A DNA stretch of 6,418 nucleotides from positions 1 through 6,418 of the forward strand of contig CAJLUP010000101.1 of the NCBI GenBank assembly GCA_905209865.1. Reading direction: 5' to 3'. The position numbers were made by a program, and so were the translations under genes. Below, one piece after another: positions 1 through 5,592 of the stretch (its first letter is position 1; every line of letters begins with the position of its first letter). The stretch is from an uncultured Lachnospiraceae bacterium. Its GTDB lineage: Bacteria > Bacillota > Clostridia > Lachnospirales > Lachnospiraceae. Below the pieces are notes generated by a model. It worked only from the letters and a program-made list of their open reading frames with translations, had not been told where the DNA came from and did no database searches.

Positions 1-148
1 TCAGAAGGCGGAGCTGTCCGCGGGGGGATTTGACCGTAAGAAGCAGCTCGTCTGTTTCGGGCTGAGCAATTTTCGCAATTCGTCCGTCTGTTAAATTTTC
101 TTTGAGTTCGTGGACAAGTGCTGCCACGACGATTCCGTCAAAAGCCAT
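1..148 (-). CDS. rqcH: RqcH / NFACT-family ribosome quality control protein (5' part only)
   Basis: Only the first 49 codons lie in the window; the gene runs off the left edge on the minus strand. The N-terminus begins MAFDGIVVAALVHEL, continues with a GRIAKIAQPETDELLL segment, and then a TVKSPRG stretch. This matches the start of the NFACT-N domain of the FbpA/Rqc2/RqcH family, formerly called fibronectin-binding protein. In Bacillus, RqcH binds 50S subunits carrying a stalled peptidyl-tRNA and recruits tRNA-Ala to add C-terminal alanine tails that mark the chain for degradation (family knowledge). The ATG at 148-146 is preceded on the minus strand by GGAGAA (160-155) with a 6-base spacer. 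It is transcribed divergently from yicC; the Bacillus homologues yloA and yloC are also near neighbours. The catalytic and coiled-coil parts lie outside the window, so completeness cannot be judged. Confidence 0.9.
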   Translation of the reverse strand, partial: MAFDGIVVAALVHELKENLTDGRIAKIAQPETDELLLTVKSPRGQLRLL

Positions 149-173
149 GATAAATTCTCCATATCTTAGATTG

Positions 174-214
174 TTCGGAAGAAAGAATAAAACGATTTTT
201 CTTTTCAATCCGAA
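174..214 (-). other. Imperfect hairpin in the rqcH 5' leader
   Basis: Read on the minus strand, TTCGGA (214-209) pairs with TCCGAA (179-174). Inside this, GAAA/TTTC and GAA/TTC pairs, with a bulged A between them, and a short AA/TT continuation lead to a small TCG-containing loop. The hairpin lies between the predicted transcription start (about 218) and the ribosome binding site (160-155). No T-tract follows, so it is not a terminator. It does not resemble a riboswitch class I know. The AT-rich inner stem may be partly chance; the outer GC-containing six pairs are the firmer part. Confidence 0.4.
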
Positions 215-224
215 TATAAAAGAA

Positions 225-253
225 AGTATACCATAATCAGAGGAATGAAAAAA
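225..253 (-). promoter_or_regulatory. Probable sigma-A promoter of rqcH with extended -10
   Basis: Read on the minus strand, TATACT (230-225) is preceded by TGG, giving the extended -10 form TGnTATACT. At the 17-base spacing the -35 region is only T-rich (TTTTTT, 253-248), a weak match to TTGACA, which an extended -10 can tolerate. Transcription would start near 218, leaving a leader of about 70 bases before the rqcH ATG. Confidence 0.6.
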
Positions 254-259
254 GACCTG

Positions 260-289
260 TTGACCATTTGCACGCCTTAGAGGTATAAT
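260..289 (+). promoter_or_regulatory. Sigma-A promoter of the yicC-gmk-rpoZ operon
   Basis: TTGACC (260-265, five of six consensus bases) is followed after 18 bases by a perfect TATAAT (284-289). Transcription should start near 296. This leaves a leader of about 80 bases before the yicC ATG at 376. Its -35 element is only 6 bases from the predicted -35 region of the divergent rqcH promoter, so the two polymerases would compete for or share this short stretch. Confidence 0.8.
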
Positions 290-306
290 AACTAAAATTA
301 CAGCTA

Positions 307-350
307 TCGTCAGCATAACAGTATCTGAAAGATAATATGCCTGTTGACGA
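307..350 (+). other. Three-segment hairpin in the yicC 5' leader
   Basis: Three nested complementary blocks form one hairpin: TCGTCA (307-312) with TGACGA (345-350), GCATA (313-317) with TATGC (336-340), and TATCT (322-326) with AGATA (330-334) around a GAA loop. The unpaired parts are 318-321 against 335, and a 4-base bulge at 341-344. That is 16 base pairs in 44 bases, beginning about 11 bases after the predicted transcription start and ending 12 bases before the yicC ribosome binding site. No T-tract follows, so it is not an intrinsic terminator. It could affect mRNA stability or be a target for an RNA-binding protein; function is inferred only from position. Confidence 0.5.
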
Positions 351-362
351 AATGAAAAATAC

Positions 363-367
363 GAGGA
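363..367 (+). promoter_or_regulatory. Ribosome binding site deciding the yicC start
   Basis: GAGGA at 363-367 lies 8 bases before the ATG at 376. The in-frame upstream ATG at 337 has no comparable site and sits inside a predicted hairpin stem, so the start at 376 is preferred. Confidence 0.75.
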
Positions 368-375
368 ACAGCAAG

Positions 376-1254
376 ATGATAAAAAGCATGACAGGGTTTG
401 GAAGATGTGAAGTTCTGAAGGACTCAAGAAAATTTACAGTAGAATTGAAAAGTGTGAACCACAGGTATCTTGATGTGAATATTCGGATGCCGAAGAAATT
501 GAACTTTTTTGAAACATCGATTAGGACGCTTCTGAAATCTTATGCAGACAGAGGAAAAGTAGATATTTTTATTACATACGAAGATTTGTCGCAGTCACAG
601 GTTTCTGTAAAATATAACGCGGCGCTTGCGGCTGAATATTTGAACTATCTGAATCAGATGGCGGAACAATTTTCTTTGGAAAATGACATCCGTGTCAGTA
701 CGTTGTCTAAATATCCGGAAGTATTTACGATGGAAGAGCACAGTGAGGATGAGGAAGAACTCTGGAACGGATTGAAAGAAGCTTTGGAAAGTGCATTTCG
801 TCAATTTGTGGAGATGAGGACGAAAGAGGGAGAACGGCTGAAAAAAGATATTTTGTCTAAGTTGGATTTCCTCAGCGGTCAGATTACATTTATCGAACAA
901 CGGTCTCCGCAGATTGTTGCGGAATATAAGGAAAAGTTGGAAGAGAAGATGAGGGAATTGTTGTCGGATACACAGATCGACGATAATCGGATTGCAGCAG
1001 AAGTGATTCTTTTTGCAGATAAGATCTGTACGGATGAGGAAGTGGTGAGACTGAAAAGTCATATTCAACATATGAAAGAAACATTGGATGAATCAAACGG
1101 AATCGGAAGGAAGCTTGATTTTATTGCTCAGGAAATGAATCGGGAGGCGAATACGATCTTGTCGAAAGCAAATGATTTGGAAGTGTCGAACTGTGCGATC
1201 AGTCTTAAGACAGAGATTGAGAAGATCAGAGAACAGATACAGAATATCGAATAG
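376..1254 (+). CDS. yicC: YicC/YloC family endoribonuclease
   Basis: This 292-residue protein begins MIKSMTGFGR, the hallmark start of the family, followed by VELKSVNHRYLDVNIRMP (about residues 23-40). Both belong to the N-terminal YicC domain (about 1-155). The C-terminal DUF1732 region (about 205-292) contains RIAAEVILFADK, EEVVRLKSHI, GRKLDFIAQEMNREANT and the terminal IREQIQNIE. Length and ends match the family, so the gene is complete. Members in E. coli and Bacillus have been described as oligomeric RNA-binding endoribonucleases acting in RNA turnover; the exact substrates here are unknown. An upstream ATG at 337 would add 13 residues not expected in the family. It is the first gene of an operon with gmk (11 bases downstream) and rpoZ. 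In Bacillus the regulator remA lies between yloC and gmk; it is absent here. Confidence 0.93.
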   Translation: MIKSMTGFGRCEVLKDSRKFTVELKSVNHRYLDVNIRMPKKLNFFETSIRTLLKSYADRGKVDIFITYEDLSQSQVSVKYNAALAAEYLNYLNQMAEQFSLENDIRVSTLSKYPEVFTMEEHSEDEEELWNGLKEALESAFRQFVEMRTKEGERLKKDILSKLDFLSGQITFIEQRSPQIVAEYKEKLEEKMRELLSDTQIDDNRIAAEVILFADKICTDEEVVRLKSHIQHMKETLDESNGIGRKLDFIAQEMNREANTILSKANDLEVSNCAISLKTEIEKIREQIQNIE

Positions 1255-1265
1255 GAGGGAATACT

Positions 1266-1901
1266 GTGGACAGAAAAGGAATTTTGATCGTTGTATCGGG
1301 ATTTTCAGGATCGGGAAAAGGAACGCTGATGAAAGAACTTCTGTCAAGATATCCTGATACATATGCGTTGTCTGTCTCGGCGACAACGAGGCGGCCAAGA
1401 GACGGAGAACAAGATGGAAGAGAATATTTTTTCATAACAGAAGATGAATTTGAAAAAATGATTGCCAAAGAGGAATTGATAGAGTATGCTAGATATGTGA
1501 AAAATTATTATGGTACTCCGAAGGAGTATGTAAGAAAGCAATTAGATGCGGGGAAAGATGTAATTCTTGAAATAGAAATACAGGGGGCTTTGAAAGTAAA
1601 AGAAGCGTTTCCCGATACATTGCTTTTATTTGTGACACCACCGAATGCCGAAGAACTGAAAAAAAGGCTGGTAGGCAGAGGAACGGAAACGATGGATGTG
1701 ATCGAGTCCAGAATGAACCGCGCCTGTGAAGAAGCAGAGGGAATGGGACATTATGATTACCTTGTCGTTAATGATGATTTGGAGTTGTGCGTAGAAGAGA
1801 TGCACACGATTATCCAAGGTGAGCACCGCAGAAGTTTTCGGAATGAAGCATTCATGAAGACGATAAAAGAAGATTTGGAAAGATTGAAAGGAGAAAATTA
1901 A
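1266..1901 (+). CDS. gmk: Guanylate kinase
   Basis: Cytoplasmic enzyme that phosphorylates GMP to GDP with ATP, feeding GTP, dGTP and (p)ppGpp pools. The 211-residue length is usual. The P-loop GFSGSGKGT is at residues 12-20, with F13 where most family members have P. GMP-binding positions known from the family are visible: S38, R42, R45, Y54, E73, Y82 and T84, with TTRRPRDGE and GREYFF around them. The central strand reads EIEIQGA (102-108), with E104 where EIDVQGA is more common, a conservative change. The lid region with GRGTET lies near 142-147. The start is GTG, with AGGAGGG at 1253-1259 overlapping the yicC stop codon and a 6-base spacer, so translation is closely linked to yicC. A strong rpoZ ribosome binding site lies inside its last codons. 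Confidence 0.97.
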   Translation: MDRKGILIVVSGFSGSGKGTLMKELLSRYPDTYALSVSATTRRPRDGEQDGREYFFITEDEFEKMIAKEELIEYARYVKNYYGTPKEYVRKQLDAGKDVILEIEIQGALKVKEAFPDTLLLFVTPPNAEELKKRLVGRGTETMDVIESRMNRACEEAEGMGHYDYLVVNDDLELCVEEMHTIIQGEHRRSFRNEAFMKTIKEDLERLKGEN

Positions 1902-1903
1902 AT

Positions 1904-2152
1904 ATGCTGCATCCGTCTTATACAGATTTGATGAAAGTTGTAAACAAAGATGTCGAAGAAGGGGAAACAAAAATTGTCAACAGTCGTTATTCGATCGTGA
2001 TGGCAACATCAAAGCGCGCCAGACAGTTGATCGCCGGAGACATTCCGCTTGTTGATGTGAAAGAAGGAGAAAAGCCGCTGTCGATTGCGATTGAAGAGCT
2101 GAATAAAGGCGAGTTGAAGATCATGGCCGAAAGTGCGGCAGAAGAAGAGTAA
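1904..2152 (+). CDS. rpoZ: DNA-directed RNA polymerase omega subunit
   Basis: This 82-residue protein begins MLHPSYTDLMKVV and carries the omega signature SRYSIVMATSKRARQLIAG (residues 27-45), followed by PLSIAIEELNKGEL near 58-71 and an acidic tail. Omega wraps the C-terminal part of the beta-prime subunit and aids assembly and stability of RNA polymerase. The start is 2 bases after the gmk stop codon, and AGGAGA (1889-1894) lies inside gmk with a 9-base spacer. The gmk-rpoZ pairing is conserved across many bacteria. A terminator follows directly, so it ends this operon. Confidence 0.96.
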   Translation: MLHPSYTDLMKVVNKDVEEGETKIVNSRYSIVMATSKRARQLIAGDIPLVDVKEGEKPLSIAIEELNKGELKIMAESAAEEE

Positions 2153-2160
2153 GAACAATG

Positions 2161-2189
2161 AGGCAGAACCAAAAGGTATCTGCCTTTTT
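2161..2189 (+). terminator. Rho-independent terminator after rpoZ
   Basis: AGGCAGA (2161-2167) pairs with TCTGCCT (2179-2185). The stem continues with ACC (2168-2170) pairing to GGT (2175-2177), with one bulged A at 2178 and an AAAA loop. Five T (2185-2189) follow. The hairpin begins 8 bases after the rpoZ stop codon, as expected for the end of yicC-gmk-rpoZ. The T-tract is short, so some read-through into rimO is possible. Confidence 0.8.
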
Positions 2190-2233
2190 CATGTTAGCAG
2201 GAGAAATCTTGCCGCGCTAAAGTGGAAAAGTAT

Positions 2234-2262
2234 TTGAAAATGTGAGAAATCTGAATAATAAG
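2234..2262 (+). promoter_or_regulatory. Possible promoter of rimO-pgsA-pncC
   Basis: TTGAAA (2234-2239, five of six) with a 17-base spacer to AATAAG (2257-2262, four of six) gives a plausible but imperfect sigma-A site. It lies between the rpoZ terminator and rimO, where a promoter is needed. A start near 2269 would leave a leader of about 25 bases. The -10 is poor and read-through from upstream is an alternative. Confidence 0.3.
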
Positions 2263-2278
2263 AAGTAAGAAGGAAGAT

Positions 2279-2283
2279 GAGGT
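2279..2283 (+). promoter_or_regulatory. Ribosome binding site of rimO
   Basis: GAGGT at 2279-2283 lies 11 bases before the ATG at 2295, a rather long but usable spacing. The upstream ATG at 2277 has only AGGA (2271-2274) at a 2-base distance, too close to work well. Confidence 0.5.
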
Positions 2284-2294
2284 ATGAAACAGAT

Positions 2295-3617
2295 ATGAAA
2301 ATATTGTTTATCTCTCTGGGATGTGACAAGAATCTCGTAGATACGGAAGTGATGCTTGGACTTTTGGCGTCAAGAGGATATGAGATGACAGATGATGAAA
2401 GTCAGGCGGATATTATTGTAATTAATACATGCTGCTTTATTCATGATGCAAAGGAAGAGAGTATTCAAAACATCCTTGAGATGGCGGAATATAAAAAATC
2501 GGGACAGCTTAAAGCATTGATCGTGACAGGGTGTTTGGCACAAAGATACAGACAGGAAATTCTAGATGAGATTCCGGAAGTGGATGAAGTGCTTGGAACA
2601 ACAGCGTACGATAAGATTTTAGATGCGGTCGATCAGGCGCTGAAAGGGAAAAGCGGAGTGATTCTTTCTGATCTTAATGCACTGCCTGTTTTGGAGACGA
2701 CGCGTCTTGTGACAACAGGAGGGCATTTTGCATATCTGAAAATCGCGGAAGGTTGTGATAAGCATTGCACTTATTGTATTATCCCGAAAATACGCGGGAA
2801 TTTTAGAAGCGTTCCGATGGAGAGACTTGTGAAAGAGGCAGAGCAGCTTGCAGAACAAGGCGTCAAAGAACTGATCCTCGTGGCGCAGGAGACAACGCTT
2901 TACGGAAAGGATCTGTATGGAGAGAAGTGTCTTCATAAACTTGTGGAAGAATTGTGTAAAATTGCCGGAATTCGGTGGATTCGTATCTTATACTGCTATC
3001 CGGAAGAAATTACAAATGAGTTGATCGAAGTGATGAAAAGAGAACCAAAAGTATGTCATTATCTTGATCTTCCGATTCAGCATGCGAGTGATGGTATTTT
3101 AAAAAGAATGGGCAGAAGGACGTCAAAACAGGAATTGATCGATATCGTGAAAAAGCTGAGAAAAGAAATTCCTGATATTTGTCTTCGCACAACATTGATT
3201 ACCGGATTTCCGGGGGAAACACAGGAACAGCATGAGGAATTGATTCAGTTTGTTGATGAAATGGAATTTGACCGTTTGGGAGTCTTTACTTACTCGCCGG
3301 AAGAGGATACTCCGGCAGCCGTTATGCCGGATCAGATAGAGGAAGAAGTAAAAGAAGATCGGCAGGCGGATTTGATGGAACTTCAGCAGGAGATTGCGTT
3401 TGACAATGCGGAGAAGATGATCGGCAGAGAAATGCTTGTTATGATCGAAGGAAAAGTAGCGGATGAGAATGCTTATGTGGGCAGGACATACCGCGATGCT
3501 CCGAATGTGGACGGATTGATTTTTATTAACACGGAGGAAGAACTGCTTTCCGGTGATTTTGCAAAAGTGAAAATAACCGGAGCGTTAGAATATGATCTGA
3601 TAGGAGAATTATTATGA
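2295..3617 (+). CDS. rimO: Ribosomal protein S12 methylthiotransferase RimO
   Basis: Radical SAM enzyme of the methylthiotransferase family; RimO methylthiolates a conserved aspartate of ribosomal protein S12. From the start at 2295 it has 440 residues, the usual length, and begins MKILFISLGCDKNLVDTEVM. The SLGCDKNLVD motif separates RimO from the tRNA enzyme MiaB. The N-terminal domain supplies C10, C46 (INTCCF) and C80 (TGCLAQRY) for one 4Fe-4S cluster. The radical SAM cluster is the CxxxCxxC of C154, C158 and C161 in AEGCDKHCTYC. A TRAM-like region occupies about 375-440. A longer form from 2277 adds six residues that the family lacks and has a badly placed ribosome binding site. The stop codon overlaps the pgsA start by four bases, indicating translational coupling. 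Confidence 0.95.
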   Translation: MKILFISLGCDKNLVDTEVMLGLLASRGYEMTDDESQADIIVINTCCFIHDAKEESIQNILEMAEYKKSGQLKALIVTGCLAQRYRQEILDEIPEVDEVLGTTAYDKILDAVDQALKGKSGVILSDLNALPVLETTRLVTTGGHFAYLKIAEGCDKHCTYCIIPKIRGNFRSVPMERLVKEAEQLAEQGVKELILVAQETTLYGKDLYGEKCLHKLVEELCKIAGIRWIRILYCYPEEITNELIEVMKREPKVCHYLDLPIQHASDGILKRMGRRTSKQELIDIVKKLRKEIPDICLRTTLITGFPGETQEQHEELIQFVDEMEFDRLGVFTYSPEEDTPAAVMPDQIEEEVKEDRQADLMELQQEIAFDNAEKMIGREMLVMIEGKVADENAYVGRTYRDAPNVDGLIFINTEEELLSGDFAKVKITGALEYDLIGELL

Positions 3618-4156
3618 ATTTACCAAATAAATTAACAGTATTGCGCGTTATCATGGTACCTTTTTTTGTGTTTTTTATGCTTACAGATGTAGGAGGGGCA
3701 GCGAATAAGTGGATCGCCCTTGGGATTTTTGCGGTTGCAAGCCTGACGGATCTTTTGGACGGAAAAATTGCAAGAAAGTATAATCTTGTCACAAATTTCG
3801 GGAAATTTATGGATCCTTTGGCGGATAAACTGCTTGTTTGTTCGGCAATGATCTGCCTGATCCCTTCCGGAAAATTAACTGCAGCGATTGTGATCATCAT
3901 TATTGCAAGAGAGTTTATTATCAGCGGCTTTCGTCTTGTGGCCTCTGACAACGGGATCGTGATCGCGGCAAGCTACTGGGGCAAATTCAAAACAGTATTC
4001 CAGATGGCAATGATCATTGTACTTATCGCAGATTTAGGAGGCGTCTTTGATCTGATCGGGGAAATCCTTATTTGGGTAGCAGTGGCGCTTACGATCATTT
4101 CTTTGATTGATTATGTGTGGAAAAATAAACAGGTACTTACACAGGGTGGGATGTAA
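3614..4156 (+). CDS. pgsA: CDP-diacylglycerol--glycerol-3-phosphate 3-phosphatidyltransferase
   Basis: Membrane enzyme that joins CDP-diacylglycerol and glycerol-3-phosphate to give phosphatidylglycerophosphate, the committed step to phosphatidylglycerol and cardiolipin. The protein has 180 residues, typical for PgsA, and starts MNLPNKLTVLRV. The CDP-alcohol phosphatidyltransferase motif is complete: D46-x2-D49-G50-x2-A53-R54-x8-G63-x3-D67-x3-D71. The segments AREFIISGFR (98-107) and GKFKTVFQM (123-131) also fit PgsA rather than other members of the superfamily. Hydrophobic stretches near 9-24, 33-45, 73-98 and 129-168 are likely membrane spans. The ATG overlaps the rimO stop codon (ATGA), so it is translationally coupled to rimO. 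The order pgsA followed by cinA is widespread in Firmicutes. Confidence 0.95.
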   Translation: MNLPNKLTVLRVIMVPFFVFFMLTDVGGAANKWIALGIFAVASLTDLLDGKIARKYNLVTNFGKFMDPLADKLLVCSAMICLIPSGKLTAAIVIIIIAREFIISGFRLVASDNGIVIAASYWGKFKTVFQMAMIIVLIADLGGVFDLIGEILIWVAVALTIISLIDYVWKNKQVLTQGGM

Positions 4157-4158
4157 TT

Positions 4159-4674
4159 ATGTATCTTGAATGGTATTTAAAAGAAAAAACAGCATATGAA
4201 AAAACTTTGGAAGAAACGGTAGTAGAACTCTTATCTGAGAAACAGCTTCATGTGACGACAGCAGAATCCTGTACAGGAGGATTGATTGCAGGAACACTCG
4301 TAAATGCAGCAGGAGCGTCAGCCGTGCTAAATGAAGGATACGTCACTTACTCAAATGAAGCGAAAGAACGTCTTCTTGGAGTATCTCATGAGACGCTTGA
4401 AACTTATGGTGCAGTCAGCGAACAGACCGCGAAAGAGATGGCGAAGGGAGCGGCAAAGGCAGCGAATGCCGAGGCGGCTCTTAGCGCAACCGGAATTGCG
4501 GGACCGGGCGGAGGAACAGAAGACAAGCCTGTAGGACTTGTGTATATCGGATGTTATCTGAATGGGAAGATAACGGTAAAAGAATGTCGTTTTCATGGAA
4601 ATCGGATGGAAAACAGAGTTCATACAGTTGAGACTGCACTTGAGATGTTGAAAGAAGCGTTGCTGAGAGAGTAG
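4159..4674 (+). CDS. pncC: Stand-alone CinA C-terminal domain protein, probable NMN deamidase PncC
   Basis: This 171-residue protein consists of only the CinA C-terminal domain. Visible family motifs are TAESCTGGLIAGTLV (34-48), the GYVTYSNEAKERLLGV segment (58-73), GAVSEQTAKEMAKG (80-93) and the glycine-rich SATGIAGPGGG run. The domain in E. coli and others is a nicotinamide mononucleotide amidohydrolase that recycles NMN to nicotinic acid mononucleotide in the pyridine nucleotide cycle; activity here is inferred from the domain. The N-terminal COG1058 domain of full-length CinA, found in Bacillus and Streptococcus, is missing and there is no room for it upstream. The start is 2 bases after the pgsA stop codon; a weak GGTGGG (4145-4150) lies 8 bases before it. 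About 17 N-terminal residues precede the family core, so an internal start cannot be fully excluded. In many Firmicutes recA follows; here it does not. Confidence 0.9.
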   Translation: MYLEWYLKEKTAYEKTLEETVVELLSEKQLHVTTAESCTGGLIAGTLVNAAGASAVLNEGYVTYSNEAKERLLGVSHETLETYGAVSEQTAKEMAKGAAKAANAEAALSATGIAGPGGGTEDKPVGLVYIGCYLNGKITVKECRFHGNRMENRVHTVETALEMLKEALLRE

Positions 4675-4734
4675 AAATCCCGAAAACAAAACGATATCAA
4701 AAATTCTAAATAATATCATAAAAATTTTAAGTGA

Positions 4735-4751
4735 AAACTTTGTCAAAGTTT
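4735..4751. promoter_or_regulatory. Perfect 17-bp palindrome, candidate operator
   Basis: AAACTTTG (4735-4742), one central base, and CAAAGTTT (4744-4751) form a perfect inverted repeat. It ends two bases before the -35 element of the promoter for the NifU-like gene. A second, overlapping palindrome, TCAAA-G-TTTGA, lies at 4743-4753, and GTCAA (4742-4746) is mirrored by TTGAC (4754-4758) across the -35. As RNA it would be a weak AT stem without a T-tract and lies upstream of the predicted start, so a protein-binding site is more likely than a terminator. I cannot match it to Fur, PerR, Rex, CodY or CymR consensus sites from memory. Confidence 0.45.
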
Positions 4752-4753
4752 GA

Positions 4754-4782
4754 TTGACGAATGAAGCAATTTATGAGAAAAT
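4754..4782 (+). promoter_or_regulatory. Promoter of the NifU-like / GGGtGRT operon
   Basis: TTGACG (4754-4759, five of six) is followed after 17 bases by GAAAAT (4777-4782, four of six). The TG at 4774-4775 makes an extended -10 (TGnGAAAAT). The start would be near 4789, giving a leader of about 60 bases. No clear terminator separates it from pncC, so read-through from rimO-pgsA-pncC could add to expression. Confidence 0.6.
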
Positions 4783-4836
4783 AAGATAGGTATGGCACGA
4801 GTATGTGTTCGTATGCAGAAGAAAATCATAGATATT

Positions 4837-4844
4837 GAAAGGAG
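4837..4844 (+). promoter_or_regulatory. Ribosome binding site deciding the NifU-like gene start
   Basis: GAAAGGAG at 4837-4844 lies 7 bases before the ATG at 4852. The in-frame ATG at 4792 lies almost on the predicted transcription start and has no such site, so the first 20 residues of that longer frame are not part of the protein. Confidence 0.85.
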
Positions 4845-4851
4845 TTTTAAC

Positions 4852-5544
4852 ATGATTTATTCACATGAAGTAGAAATGATGTGTCCGGTAGCGCAGGGCG
4901 CAAATCACGGACCGGCTCCGATCCCGGAAGAAGCAAAATGGGTGAAAGCGAAAGAAGTAAAGGATATTTCCGGTTTGACACATGGCATTGGCTGGTGTGC
5001 TCCGCAGCAGGGTACATGTAAATTGACTCTGAACGTGAAAGACGGTATTATTCAGGAAGCGCTTGTAGAGACAATCGGATGTTCGGGAATGACACATTCC
5101 GCAGCTATGGCATCTGAGATCCTCCCGGGCAAAACAATCTTAGAGGCACTTAACACAGACCTTGTCTGTGATGCGATCAATACAGCAATGAGAGAACTTT
5201 TCCTTCAGATCGTATACGGAAGAACTCAGAGTGCATTCTCTGAAGACGGACTTCCGATTGGAGCAGGACTTGAGGATCTTGGAAAAGGACTTCGTTCTCA
5301 GGTTGGTACAATGTACGGAACACTTGCAAAAGGTCCTCGTTACCTTGAGATGGCAGAGGGTTATGTAACAGGAATCGCTCTTGACGAAGACAATGAGATT
5401 ATCGGATACCAGTTCGTAAGCCTTGGGAAATTCACAGATTTCATCAAAGCAGGCGATACACCGAACGATGCTTGGGAGAAAGCAAAAGGACAGTACGGAC
5501 GTGTTGATGACGCAGCGAAGATCATCGACCCGCGTAAGGAGTAA
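4852..5544 (+). CDS. NifU/IscU-like iron-sulfur scaffold-like protein, partner of GGGtGRT protein
   Basis: This 230-residue soluble protein begins MIYSHEVEMMCPVAQGANHG. Residues about 56-120 resemble the IscU/NifU N-terminal fold: KLTLNVKDGIIQEALVETIGC (57-77) parallels the IscU strand leading to its second ligand, GCSGMTHSAAMASE (76-89) parallels GCgsaiASsSlaTE, and LVCDAINTAMRE (104-115) parallels the helix with the third ligand cysteine. C77 and C106 therefore line up with two IscU ligands. The GxCGD motif around the first ligand is absent; C49 or C56 (WCAPQQGTC) may replace it, and C11 is extra. An N-terminal extension of about 40 residues and a C-terminal part (about 125-230) go beyond IscU. 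It precedes the GGGtGRT gene by 48 bases, a pairing I recall from other Clostridia and anaerobes. Leucine is mostly CTT (13 of 18) and arginine CGT (4 of 6), unlike upstream genes. Its function is not established; Fe-S or metal handling is inferred. Confidence 0.8.
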   Translation: MIYSHEVEMMCPVAQGANHGPAPIPEEAKWVKAKEVKDISGLTHGIGWCAPQQGTCKLTLNVKDGIIQEALVETIGCSGMTHSAAMASEILPGKTILEALNTDLVCDAINTAMRELFLQIVYGRTQSAFSEDGLPIGAGLEDLGKGLRSQVGTMYGTLAKGPRYLEMAEGYVTGIALDEDNEIIGYQFVSLGKFTDFIKAGDTPNDAWEKAKGQYGRVDDAAKIIDPRKE

Positions 5545-5592
5545 TCGGGATTTAGCGACATATTAAGGTAAATAAATCAGGAGGATACATAA

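Noticed and set aside
337..375. Longer yicC reading frame starting at ATG 337
   Set aside because: The added residues do not belong to the family, there is no ribosome binding site, and the ATG lies inside a predicted hairpin stem; MIKSMTGFGR at 376 is the family start.
4331..4534. 67-codon plus-strand frame inside pncC
   Set aside because: It overlaps pncC in another frame, has an arginine-rich, low-complexity product and no family resemblance; a shadow of the real gene.
4676..4734. Possible terminator after pncC
   Set aside because: The stretch is AT-rich with only weak GATAT/ATATC complementarity and no GC-rich stem followed by T residues.
4790..4815. Three GTATG direct repeats in the leader of the NifU-like gene (4790, 4801, 4811)
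   Set aside because: Five-base units in a short AT-rich stretch are easily chance, and the spacing is not constant.
4792..4851. Longer NifU-like reading frame from ATG 4792
   Set aside because: It begins almost at the predicted transcription start and lacks a ribosome binding site; the ATG at 4852 has GAAAGGAG at 7 bases.
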